This document shows positions 50,929 to 58,564 of a stretch of 64,000 bases of DNA, piece by piece; position 1 is the stretch's first letter; each line of letters begins with the position of its first letter. Origin of the DNA: CALBPI01 sp039821605 (GTDB taxonomy: Bacteria; Pseudomonadota; Gammaproteobacteria; Steroidobacterales; Woeseiaceae); contig JBCBNV010000001.1 of NCBI GenBank assembly GCA_039821605.1, forward strand, positions 124,001 to 188,000. Direction: 5' to 3'. The notes beneath the pieces were generated by a model. The model did no database searches. It was not told the DNA's origin and was given only the letters and a program-made list of their open reading frames with translations. The translations under genes and the position numbers were made by a program.

Positions 50929-52635
50929 TTGATCCACCTGCCCACAACTGCGCGACGCGCAGGCTTACTCACGAATCAAGCACACGCATTGATGCTGGCG
51001 CTGGTCCTGGCTGTGGCCGCACTCGCGTCGCCTGCCTGGGCCGACGAAGGCTACGGCGCCGTGCTGGCCGAGGCAGAGCGTGCCATGACCGACGGCGATT
51101 TCGTGGCCGGCGTGAATCGCTACCTCGAGGCGGCCCAGGTCGGCGACAGTGTCGAGACGGCACGCCAGGCAACGCTGACGGCGTACCTGTTTGGTTTTGA
51201 TGCCTTGGCGGGCGAAGCGGCCGTGCGATGGGCCGAGCTCGATGTGGCGCCCTGGCGGGCCCAGGTCTATGGCGCGATGGCGGCGCTGCGAGCCGGCGCT
51301 GTCGATGAGGCGGTCGGCGGTCTGCGCGGCGTGCTTGATGACGGCGCCGACACCGATGCCGTGTGTGAGGTGCTCGAGGAAGGCCTCGCGCGCAATGTCC
51401 GCAACGAGGACGCGCACGCCGCGCTGAAACAGATCGCGCGGCGCTTTGACGAGACGCCGTGCCTGTCGCGACTGGCCGCCGCGGCCGCATTGTCCCACGA
51501 CGATTTTGACGACGCCGAGCGCCAGCTCGACCGCTTGCGCAAGCTGGACGCCTTCGACAATCGCGCGCGGCTCATCGCAATGGCCCGGCTCATCGCGCTC
51601 GAGGATGTCGATGCGGCGCTCAGTGACGACGAGCTGCGGCTCGACGGCGACGCCACCGTCGAACAACAGATCGAATATGCGTTCCTGCACGCGCGTGCAG
51701 AGCAGGATGAGACGGCGCGCAACATGGTCGAGCTCCTGCGCAGCGAATACCCGGGCAATTCCGACGCGCTCGAGGCGCTCGCCGTGTTGCAGCTGCAGGG
51801 CGGGGACCCGCAGGCCTCGCGCCGCAGCTTCCTTGACCTGCTGGCGTCGGGCGAGAAGACAGCCGATGCGTTGTTCTACCTCGCACGCTTCGCCGAGAGT
51901 GACCGGCGTTTCGACCAGGCCCTGCGCATGTACTCGCAGGTCGACAGTGGCTCGCTTGCCGTCGCCGCGCAGCAGCGCGCGGCCGCCTTGCTGCGCGAGA
52001 GCGATGGCGTGCCCGCAGCGATCTCGCACATCGACGACTTCGTCTCGCGCCACCCGCGCTTCGGGCTCGATTTGTTGCCCGTCAAGGGCTCGCTTTACGC
52101 ACGCGGTGAGTTCTACGACCAGGCACTGGCCGCGTATGACACCTACGTCGAAATCAAGCCGCGCGCCGAGTTCGCCTGGCTTGCCCGCGCCGATGCGATT
52201 CTGCAGTCGGGTGAGCTCGATGACGCCATCGCGGCCTTTCGCGACGTCGTCGATCGCTTTCCCGATTCGCCCAATGCCTTAAATGCGCTCGGCTACACGC
52301 TGGCTGACCGCACGCGCAAATTCCGCGAGGCCGAGCGACTCATAGACCGCGCCCTGAAGAAGGAGCCCGACAACGCGGCCATCATCGACAGCAAGGGCTG
52401 GGTGCTGTTCCGTCGCGGCAAGCTCAAGCAGGCGCGCGAATACCTTGAGCGCGCCTGGGAAGACCTGCCCGACCCCGAAGTGGCGGCCCACCTCGGCGAA
52501 GTGCTCTGGCGCATGGGTGAAGAACAGGAAGCGCGCGATCTGCTCGAGGAGGCCTGGCAGCGCTTCCCCGGGGACAGCATCCTTCGCGACACCATTCGTC
52601 GCCTGCTCGACGACGGGCCGCTGACGCGGAGCTGA
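50929..52635 (+). CDS. Exported tetratricopeptide repeat protein
   Basis: 568 residues from a TTG at 50929, supported by GGGAG six bases upstream; an ATG at 50992 would remove the charged part of the signal peptide. Signal peptide ends at ASPAWA near residue 37. The mature part is built of many TPR-like helical pairs; the clearest are near the C-terminus (PRAEFAWLARADAILQSGELDDAIAAFRDVVDRFPDSPNALNALGYTLAD, IDSKGWVLFRRGKLKQAREYLERAWEDLPD). Matches the conserved hypothetical TPR protein upstream of lolB in pseudomonads, whose role is not defined. Confidence 0.88.
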   Translation: MIHLPTTARRAGLLTNQAHALMLALVLAVAALASPAWADEGYGAVLAEAERAMTDGDFVAGVNRYLEAAQVGDSVETARQATLTAYLFGFDALAGEAAVRWAELDVAPWRAQVYGAMAALRAGAVDEAVGGLRGVLDDGADTDAVCEVLEEGLARNVRNEDAHAALKQIARRFDETPCLSRLAAAAALSHDDFDDAERQLDRLRKLDAFDNRARLIAMARLIALEDVDAALSDDELRLDGDATVEQQIEYAFLHARAEQDETARNMVELLRSEYPGNSDALEALAVLQLQGGDPQASRRSFLDLLASGEKTADALFYLARFAESDRRFDQALRMYSQVDSGSLAVAAQQRAAALLRESDGVPAAISHIDDFVSRHPRFGLDLLPVKGSLYARGEFYDQALAAYDTYVEIKPRAEFAWLARADAILQSGELDDAIAAFRDVVDRFPDSPNALNALGYTLADRTRKFREAERLIDRALKKEPDNAAIIDSKGWVLFRRGKLKQAREYLERAWEDLPDPEVAAHLGEVLWRMGEEQEARDLLEEAWQRFPGDSILRDTIRRLLDDGPLTRS

Positions 52636-52636
52636 C

Positions 52637-53254
52637 GTGCGCCGGCGCGCCCTGGTCCTGTTCGTTGCGCTGCTGGCGGGGTGCATCAGCACGAGCGTGC
52701 AGGAGCTGCCCGAGATCACCGACTGGCCCATGCGCCAGGATGTGCTCGGGGCACTGGAGCAGTGGGAGCTCGTCGGTCGGATCGGCATTCGCACGCCCGA
52801 AGACAGCTCCAGCGGCTCGCTGAGCTGGCGTCAGCGCGGCGTGGACTTTCGCGCCGAGATCGACGGCCCGCTGGGCATCGGCGGTGTACAGATGATCGGC
52901 GACCCGCGCCGCGTCACGCTCTCGGGCAGCAAGATCGACACCGTCACCGTGCCCGATCCCGAACGCGAACTCTGGCGCCAGACGGGCTTGCGCGTGCCGG
53001 TCGCCGGACTGCGCTACTGGTTGCTTGGGGTGCCGCTGCCCGGTGAACCCGCGGACATCGTGTTCGGGGAGGACGGCCTGCCCGTGAGCATTGCGCAGTC
53101 GGGTTGGCGGATCGATTACACCGAGTACCGGCAGTGGTCGCTCAATGCACTGCCGCGCCGCATCAAGGCCGAGTCTGGGGATACGCGCCTCACCATTGTG
53201 GTGCGTGACTGGCGAATTCCGGGTGCCGCGACGCCGACTCAGGCGCGAAATTGA
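52637..53254 (+). CDS. lolB: Outer membrane lipoprotein insertion factor LolB
   Basis: Receives lipoproteins from LolA and inserts them into the outer membrane. 205 residues from a GTG one base after the TPR gene stop. Lipoprotein signal with lipobox LLAGC (Cys16), then WELVGRIGIRTPEDSSSGSLSWRQRGVDFRAEIDGPLGIGGVQMIGDP, and YWLLGVPLPGEPADIVFGEDGLPVSIAQSGWRIDYTEYRQ. ispE, normally next, is absent; the gene ends within the tRNA-Gln promoter. Confidence 0.95.
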   Translation: MRRRALVLFVALLAGCISTSVQELPEITDWPMRQDVLGALEQWELVGRIGIRTPEDSSSGSLSWRQRGVDFRAEIDGPLGIGGVQMIGDPRRVTLSGSKIDTVTVPDPERELWRQTGLRVPVAGLRYWLLGVPLPGEPADIVFGEDGLPVSIAQSGWRIDYTEYRQWSLNALPRRIKAESGDTRLTIVVRDWRIPGAATPTQARN

Positions 53255-53279
53255 CAGCCAGCAAGCGGCTGACCACAAT
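53251..53279 (+). promoter_or_regulatory. Promoter of tRNA-Gln (TTGACA-17-CACAAT)
   Basis: A perfect TTGACA (53251-53256), which contains the lolB stop codon, is followed after 17 bp by CACAAT (53274-53279) and a GC-rich discriminator (CCCGTCTCGGGC), as for stringently controlled stable RNA. The first 12 bases, TTGACAGCCAGC, are identical to those of the tRNA-Met promoter at 57087. Confidence 0.6.
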
Positions 53280-53357
53280 CCCGTCTCGGGCTAGCGGCAC
53301 CAACAGGCGACGAAACGATCGCCAGGGTCTCTGGCAGCAAAGACGTCGGTCGACGAC

Positions 53358-53432
53358 TGGGGTGTAGCCAAGCGGTAAGGCAACGGGTTTTGATCCCGTG
53401 ATGCGCAGGTTCGAATCCTGCCACCCCAGCCA
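53358..53432 (+). tRNA. tRNA-Gln (anticodon TTG)
   Basis: 75 nt with encoded CCA. Acceptor stem TGGGGTG/CACCCCA, discriminator G, anticodon stem ACGGG/CCCGT, loop TTTTGAT with anticodon TTG at 53390-53392, T-arm CAGGTTCGAATCCTG. Same position relative to lolB and prs as in pseudomonads. Since GatCAB is present, check whether charging is direct (GlnRS) or by transamidation. Confidence 0.97.
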
Positions 53433-53467
53433 CCGTCGTTTCATGAATCTCGCAGGCCGTCGGGGGG

Positions 53468-54427
53468 TTGTCGGTGGAAATAGCCAGTCTCGCGTTGTTC
53501 TCTGGCAACGCGCATCCCAAGCTCGCCGCCGATATCGCGCGCCATCTGCACGTGCCGCTCGCCAAGGCTCACGTGGGCAAGTTCTCCGACGGTGAGACCA
53601 CGGTCGAAATCCTTGAGAACATTCGTGGGCGCGAGACCTTTATCGTGCAGCCCACGTGCCCGCCCGCCAACGACCACCTCATGGAGTTGCTGGTCATGGT
53701 CGACGCCTGTCGACGCGCCTCGGCGTCGCGCATCACGGCGGTGATCCCCTACTACGGCTACGCGCGCCAGGACCGGCGCCCGCGCGCCTCACGCGTCCCG
53801 ATTACGGCCAAGCTCGTGGCAGAGCTCATCGCCGCTGCAGGTGTTGATCGTGTGCTGACCGTCGACCTGCACGCGGACCAGATCCAGGGCTTCTTCGACA
53901 TCCCCGTGGACAACGTCTACGCAAGCCCGATCCTGCTCGGTGACGTGTGGAAGAAGAAGTACCCGGAGATGGTGGTCGTGTCGCCCGATGTGGGTGGTGT
54001 GGTTCGTGCCCGCGCATTGGCCAAGCGGCTCGACGATGCGGATCTCGCGATCATCGACAAACGCCGGCCGCGCGCCAATGTTTCCGAGGTCATGAACATC
54101 ATCGGCGAGGTGTCGGGCAAGCAGTGCGTGCTCATTGACGATCTCGTCGATACGGCGGGCACGCTGTGCCAGGCCGCCGCCGCGCTCAAAGACCACGGCG
54201 CCGAGAGCGTGGTCGCCTACATCACGCACCCCGTGCTTTCGGGTCCGGCCGTCGAGCGAATTTCGAACTCCGTGCTCAACGAGGTCGTGGTCACGGACAC
54301 GATCCCGCTCAGCGAAGCCGCCGCCGCCTGTGGCCGCATTAGACAATTGTCCACGGCAGAACTGCTGGCCGAGACGCTGCGCCGCATCTCGGACGAAGAG
54401 TCGGTCTCCAGCCTCTACGTCGATTAG
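53468..54427 (+). CDS. prs: Ribose-phosphate pyrophosphokinase
   Basis: Makes PRPP from ribose-5-phosphate and ATP. 319 residues from a TTG start. Motifs: LFSGNAHPKLAADIARHL, GKFSDGETTVEI, IPYYGYARQDRRPRASRVPITAKLVAEL, the metal/PRPP-loop VDLHADQIQGFFDIPVDN and DDLVDTAGTLCQAA. 35 bp downstream of tRNA-Gln and so possibly sharing its transcript. Confidence 0.97.
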   Translation: MSVEIASLALFSGNAHPKLAADIARHLHVPLAKAHVGKFSDGETTVEILENIRGRETFIVQPTCPPANDHLMELLVMVDACRRASASRITAVIPYYGYARQDRRPRASRVPITAKLVAELIAAAGVDRVLTVDLHADQIQGFFDIPVDNVYASPILLGDVWKKKYPEMVVVSPDVGGVVRARALAKRLDDADLAIIDKRRPRANVSEVMNIIGEVSGKQCVLIDDLVDTAGTLCQAAAALKDHGAESVVAYITHPVLSGPAVERISNSVLNEVVVTDTIPLSEAAAACGRIRQLSTAELLAETLRRISDEESVSSLYVD

Positions 54428-54433
54428 GGGCCT

Positions 54434-54481
54434 CCAAAACCCACCGAATTCCATGAAATCCCAGTAATTCAGGGGTTTTGG
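54434..54481 (+). other. Large inverted repeat between prs and rplY
   Basis: CCAAAACCC (54434-54442) pairs with GGGTTTTGG (54473-54481), and inside it GAATT pairs with AATTC (54446-54450 and 54466-54470), making an interrupted hairpin just after the prs stop. No T-run follows, so it is not a textbook terminator; it may be a partial terminator or a mRNA processing or protection structure. Confidence 0.45.
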
Positions 54482-54491
54482 CCGATTTCCC

Positions 54492-54521
54492 TTGCTGCGG
54501 GGCCACCCGCTGACGTATATT
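54492..54521 (+). promoter_or_regulatory. Possible promoter of rplY (TTGCTG-18-TATATT)
   Basis: TTGCTG (54492-54497) and TATATT (54516-54521), spacer 18 bp, with a GC-rich discriminator and about 85 bp of leader before the rplY ATG. This would let L25 be expressed separately from prs. Confidence 0.45.
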
Positions 54522-54614
54522 TCGCGCCCGCGATGCTCGTAATGGGTGCCAGGCTGGTCGCAAGCTCGGCAACCGGCGTCGCACAACAACACCCCAACTC
54601 AACCGGAGACTGTC

Positions 54615-55289
54615 ATGGCTGACAAGATCGATCTGGTTGCGGAACTCCGGGAAGACCAGGGCAAAGGTGCGAGCCGCCGCCTGCGTCGCGAAGGGAAAGT
54701 CCCCGCAATCCTCTATGGTGCCGGCCGTCCGCCGCGCGCCATCTCGCTGCAACACAACAAGCTGATTCGTGCCCTTGAGGACGAGTCGTTCTACTCGAGC
54801 GTGCTCAACATCAAGGTCGGTGACAAGAACCAGGAGACGATCCTCAAGGACGTCCAGCGTCACCCTGCCAAGCCGCAGATCATGCACATCGACCTGCAGC
54901 GCATTGTGGCCGGCGAAGTCATTCGCATGAGCGTACCCGTCCACTTCCTCAATGAAGAGACAGCCGTGGGCGTCAAGCAGGACGGCGGCATCCTCAACAA
55001 GATGCTCAACGAAGTTGACGTGCAGTGCCTGCCCAAGGACCTGCCCGAGTACCTCGAAATCGACGTGGCCGAACTTGAAATCGGTGGCCTGCTCAACCTT
55101 TCGGACCTCAAACTGCCCAAGGGCGTCGAGCTGATCGACCTCTCGCACGGCGACGAGTCCGACGACAAGCCGCTCGTGCAGATCGTTAAGTCGCGTGCTG
55201 TCGTCGAGGAAGACGAGGAAGGCGCCCCCGAAGCCGGGGAAGTGCCGACCGTCGGCGACGAAGCAGCCGACGACGCTGCCGAAGACTGA
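54615..55289 (+). CDS. rplY: Ribosomal protein L25/Ctc, long form
   Basis: Binds 5S rRNA. 224 residues from the ATG at 54615 (GGAG eight bases upstream). N-terminal L25 domain (about 1-95: ELREDQGKGASRRLRREGKVPAILYGAG) and the C-terminal TL5/Ctc beta domain (about 100-190: LQRIVAGEVIRMSVPVHFLNEETAVGVKQDGGIL), ending in an acidic tail. This long Ctc form is usual in pseudomonads, unlike the short E. coli L25. Confidence 0.96.
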   Translation: MADKIDLVAELREDQGKGASRRLRREGKVPAILYGAGRPPRAISLQHNKLIRALEDESFYSSVLNIKVGDKNQETILKDVQRHPAKPQIMHIDLQRIVAGEVIRMSVPVHFLNEETAVGVKQDGGILNKMLNEVDVQCLPKDLPEYLEIDVAELEIGGLLNLSDLKLPKGVELIDLSHGDESDDKPLVQIVKSRAVVEEDEEGAPEAGEVPTVGDEAADDAAED

Positions 55290-55331
55290 TAAGGGTGCCG
55301 GCGCGGTTCACGCCGCGCCGGCCACTCGATC

Positions 55332-55976
55332 ATGGGCGACACCATCCGTGTCATCGCCGGTCTCGGCAACCCGGGCGCGGAGTACGCCGACACACGGCAC
55401 AACGCCGGGTTCTGGTTTGTCGACCGCCTCGCCGAGCGTCACGAAGCACCGCTGAAGTACCAGCGTCGCCTCGATGCCGAGGTCGGACGCATTCGCACGG
55501 GCGGCGAGGAGCTCTGGCTCATCAAGCCCATGAGCTTCATGAACCGCTCGGGTGGTCCGCTGCGCGCCACGCTCGACTACTACCGGCTCGATATCGAGGA
55601 AACGCTCGTCGCGCACGACGACCTGGACCTGCCCGTCGGCACGCTGCGTCTCAAGAAGGCCGGCGGTCACGGCGGCCACAACGGTTTGCGTGACATCGTT
55701 AGCCACTGCGGTGCCGAGTTCTTCCGGTTGCGCATCGGTATCGGGCATCCCGGGCAGTCGGAGCGTGTCGTGGGCCACGTCCTAAGACGAGCGGGTGCCG
55801 AAGAGCAGGACAAGCTCGACGAGGCCATCGACCGCGCCATCAAGGCTTTGCCCAAGATGGTTCGCCGCGGGCCCGGCGTCGTCATGAACGAGATCAATCG
55901 CAAACCCAAAAAGCCCAAACCGCCCAAGCCGCCGGCCGAGTTCGAGGCGGGCGACACGAGCAACGAATCGGAGTAA
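55332..55976 (+). CDS. pth: Peptidyl-tRNA hydrolase
   Basis: Recycles peptidyl-tRNA that has dropped off ribosomes. 214 residues. Motifs: IAGLGNPGAEYADTRHNAGFWFVD with the catalytic His at 23, KPMSFMNRSGGPLR, HDDLDLPVGTLRLKKAGGHGGHNGLRDI and RLRIGIGHPG. The C-terminus is extended and rich in Lys-Pro (about 190-205). ychF follows after 6 bp. Confidence 0.96.
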   Translation: MGDTIRVIAGLGNPGAEYADTRHNAGFWFVDRLAERHEAPLKYQRRLDAEVGRIRTGGEELWLIKPMSFMNRSGGPLRATLDYYRLDIEETLVAHDDLDLPVGTLRLKKAGGHGGHNGLRDIVSHCGAEFFRLRIGIGHPGQSERVVGHVLRRAGAEEQDKLDEAIDRAIKALPKMVRRGPGVVMNEINRKPKKPKPPKPPAEFEAGDTSNESE

Positions 55977-55982
55977 GCCCCC

Positions 55983-57074
55983 GTGGGAATCAAATGCGGC
56001 ATCGTTGGACTGCCCAACGTTGGCAAGTCCACGCTGTTCAATGCGCTGACCGCGGCCGAGATCCCGGCCGAGAACTACCCGTTCTGCACGATCGAGCCCA
56101 ACGTCGGCGTCGTGACCGTGCCCGATCTGCGGCTGGACGCGATCGCGGGCATCGTCAATCCCGCCAAGGTGATTCCGACGACCATGGAGTTCGTCGACAT
56201 CGCAGGTCTCGTGGCCGGCGCGTCGAAAGGCGAGGGCCTCGGTAACCAGTTCCTGGCCAACATCCGCGAGACGCACGCCATCGCGCACGTTGTGCGTTGC
56301 TTCGAGAACGACGACGTCACCCACGTCGCGGGCAAGGTCGATCCTGTCGATGATGCCGAGACGATCAACACCGAGCTGACTCTGGCCGACCTCGATCAGG
56401 TTGAGCGCGCGCTGACGCGTGCGACCAAGATGGCCAAGGCTATGGACAAGGCGATCATGTACCGGCGCGACGTGCTCGCGCGCGTGCGCGATCACCTGGC
56501 CGAGGGCAAGCCGCTGCGCACGCTTGAGCGCGACGACAACGAGCGCGCGGAAATCCGCGACCTGCAGTTGCTGACGGGCAAACCTGTCATGTACATCGCC
56601 AACGTCAACGAGGAGGGGTTCGAGAACAACCCCTACCTCGACAAGCTGACCGCGTTGGCCGAGGAAGAGGGCGCGAGTGTCGTGGCCGTTTGCGCGGCCA
56701 TCGAGGCCGAGATCGCGGTGCTCGACGAGGAAGACCAGCAGGCCTTCCTCAATGACCTGGGCTTCGAGGAGCCGGGTCTGAATCGCGTGATCCGTGCGGG
56801 CTACAACCTGCTTGGGCTCAACACTTATTTCACGGCCGGGCCCAAGGAAGTGCGCGCCTGGACCTTCCCGGCGGGTGCCACGGCGCCCCAGGCTGCGGGC
56901 GAAATCCACACGGACTTCGAGAAGGGTTTCATCCGTGCCGAGGTCGTCGGCTACGACGACTACATCGCCAATGCGGGCGAGCAGGGCGCCAAGGAGGCCG
57001 GCAAGCTTAGGCTCGAGGGCAAGGAGTACCTGGTCCAGGAAGGCGACGTCATGCACTTCCGGTTCAATGTTTGA
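55983..57074 (+). CDS. ychF: Ribosome-associated ATPase YchF/Obg-like
   Basis: 363 residues from a GTG. P-loop GLPNVGKSTLFNALT, switch DIAGLVAGASKGEGLGNQFLANIRE, ATP-favouring NVNE in place of the GTPase NKxD, coiled-coil in the middle (about 130-200) and the C-terminal TGS domain (LGLNTYFTAGPKEVRAWTFPAGATAPQAAGEIHTDFEKGFIRAEV). Linked to translation and oxidative stress response. Standard order after pth. Confidence 0.97.
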   Translation: MGIKCGIVGLPNVGKSTLFNALTAAEIPAENYPFCTIEPNVGVVTVPDLRLDAIAGIVNPAKVIPTTMEFVDIAGLVAGASKGEGLGNQFLANIRETHAIAHVVRCFENDDVTHVAGKVDPVDDAETINTELTLADLDQVERALTRATKMAKAMDKAIMYRRDVLARVRDHLAEGKPLRTLERDDNERAEIRDLQLLTGKPVMYIANVNEEGFENNPYLDKLTALAEEEGASVVAVCAAIEAEIAVLDEEDQQAFLNDLGFEEPGLNRVIRAGYNLLGLNTYFTAGPKEVRAWTFPAGATAPQAAGEIHTDFEKGFIRAEVVGYDDYIANAGEQGAKEAGKLRLEGKEYLVQEGDVMHFRFNV

Positions 57075-57086
57075 CGCGCCGTCTGC

Positions 57087-57116
57087 TTGACAGCCAGCGA
57101 CGCACACGAGGACAAT
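57087..57116 (+). promoter_or_regulatory. Promoter of tRNA-Met (TTGACA-18-GACAAT)
   Basis: TTGACA (57087-57092), spacer 18, GACAAT (57111-57116), then GC-rich sequence up to the tRNA. It shares the 12-base start TTGACAGCCAGC with the tRNA-Gln promoter at 53251. Confidence 0.55.
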
Positions 57117-57166
57117 TCGCGGTCCCCACTCGGGGCGGCCCGCCAGGGCCCGGCAGAGATAGCCGT

Positions 57167-57243
57167 GGTGATGTAGCTCAGACGGTTAGAGCGACGGACT
57201 CATAACCCGTAGGTCGGTGGTTCGATTCCACCCATCACCACCA
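57167..57243 (+). tRNA. tRNA with CAT anticodon, probably elongator tRNA-Met
   Basis: 77 nt with encoded CCA. Acceptor GGTGATG/CATCACC, discriminator A, D-arm GCTC/GAGC, anticodon loop CTCATAA with CAT at 57201-57203, T-arm GGTGG/CCACC. It is not an initiator, as it lacks the three consecutive G-C pairs and has a normal acceptor end. The top pair of the anticodon stem is an A (57198) opposite C (57206) mismatch. A tRNA-Ile2 identity is less likely but not excluded. The position after ychF matches pseudomonads. Confidence 0.9.
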
Positions 57244-57271
57244 CTCTCCGCGAATGCGCTAATCTCTAAAA

Positions 57272-58564
57272 ATGCTGCCCCGCCCACGACCGAGCGTTGT
57301 TGTCCACCCTGTCTGGCTGAGCATTCGCTCCCGGTCAGCCGACTGGTCCCGCTGTGGTTCGGTCGGGCGCCTCCTGGCGCTCGCTTGGGTGCTCTCGGTT
57401 CTGGTCATTGGCGCTGCGCAGGCGCAAGACGTCATGCCCTTGCCTGGTGCCGGGAACGAGATACAGGTCGCGCACCAGCGATTCGTAAGCACACTCGAGG
57501 CGGGCGAGCTGGAGGATGCTGTCGGACTGGCTCGCGCCACCCTCCACATCGTGCAGCACCAGGAGCCAAGTGCGGCCAAGACTGTCGCACGTGCCCATTA
57601 CAATCTTGTGCTGGCGCGGTGGCGTAGTCTTGACCTCACAGCGGCGGCAGACTTCGTTGACGTGCTTGCGCGATTCGAAGCGGTCTTCGGGCCGGATTCT
57701 GCGGAGCTCATACAACCGCTGATCATGGTGTCGCAAAGTGGCATTGTGTTCGAGGCGGCCAATGGCAGTAGGAACACCTTGCGGTTTGCGTTTGCCAGGT
57801 CGCGAGAACTCGAGCGTCGTGCGCGGCGACTTGCTCTCGACCAGTTCGGTCGCAATACGATTCCGTTTCTCGAGTACGAACTACGCACCGCCCGTGCGTC
57901 GTTGCCGAACGAGCGCGTGCTACGCAGTATTCACTCGAGGATCAGCAAGCTCGGTCGTGAGGGCGTCACGCTGTACGCGCGTGCCAGCGATGAGTACGCC
58001 AACTCGCTAATGCGAAACCGCAATGTTCTTGGTGTTATAGAGGTGCTGCAAAGTGCAATCGATCGGCTCGACGAAGCTGATGTGGTGGTTCCGTCAATTC
58101 GACGCCAGCTCTATGGACGCATGGTGCAGGCGTACGAGATGCTTGGCCAGCGTGATGCTGCAACGGAGCACGGCCTGGCCTACGCGCGGTATTCAGAAGA
58201 CGCTTCTACGGCGCAACTGCTGTTTTCTTCCGAGTATCAGAATAATTTCTACGAACGGCGTTTCCCAACCGCAATTCCGGTACGCGTGACGGTCGACGAA
58301 GCGGGTTTCGTCACCGAGGCGGAACTATTGACCACCGAAGGTTTCAGTCAGGCGACCCGTGATCAGGCGATCGCGTTTGCGTTTCAGCAGCGGTTTGCGC
58401 CAAGACTGCTCGATGGCCGCGCGGTGGCAGACACAGGGTTGGTTACTGTCGTCAGAGTCGATGACTCCGTTCTGAGTAGGCGCTATACGGTGCCCTGCAA
58501 AACTGACAGGGAACGAAGTGCACTACAGAAGTTTCTGGACTGGTCCTGTCGCAACAGCAGATGA
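57272..58564 (+). CDS. Exported TonB C-terminal domain protein, first of a pair
   Basis: 430 residues. A long, basic N-region leads to a hydrophobic stretch ending at GAAQAQ near residue 51, most likely a signal peptide or anchor. The middle (about 60-320) is helical, TPR-like and without recognised motifs. The C-terminal 100 residues resemble a TonB C domain (AIPVRVTVDEAGFVTEAELLTTEGFSQATRDQAIAFAFQQRFAPRLLDGRAV). Two cysteines lie in the tail. It lacks the Pro-rich linker of classical TonB, and no exbB/exbD is nearby. It begins 28 nt after tRNA-Met with no ribosome binding site visible. Confidence 0.7.
   Translation: MLPRPRPSVVVHPVWLSIRSRSADWSRCGSVGRLLALAWVLSVLVIGAAQAQDVMPLPGAGNEIQVAHQRFVSTLEAGELEDAVGLARATLHIVQHQEPSAAKTVARAHYNLVLARWRSLDLTAAADFVDVLARFEAVFGPDSAELIQPLIMVSQSGIVFEAANGSRNTLRFAFARSRELERRARRLALDQFGRNTIPFLEYELRTARASLPNERVLRSIHSRISKLGREGVTLYARASDEYANSLMRNRNVLGVIEVLQSAIDRLDEADVVVPSIRRQLYGRMVQAYEMLGQRDAATEHGLAYARYSEDASTAQLLFSSEYQNNFYERRFPTAIPVRVTVDEAGFVTEAELLTTEGFSQATRDQAIAFAFQQRFAPRLLDGRAVADTGLVTVVRVDDSVLSRRYTVPCKTDRERSALQKFLDWSCRNSR

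Noticed and set aside
57167..57243. Initiator tRNA-fMet identity
   Set aside because: The anticodon stem lacks the three consecutive G-C pairs and the acceptor stem is fully paired at position 1, so it is not an initiator.
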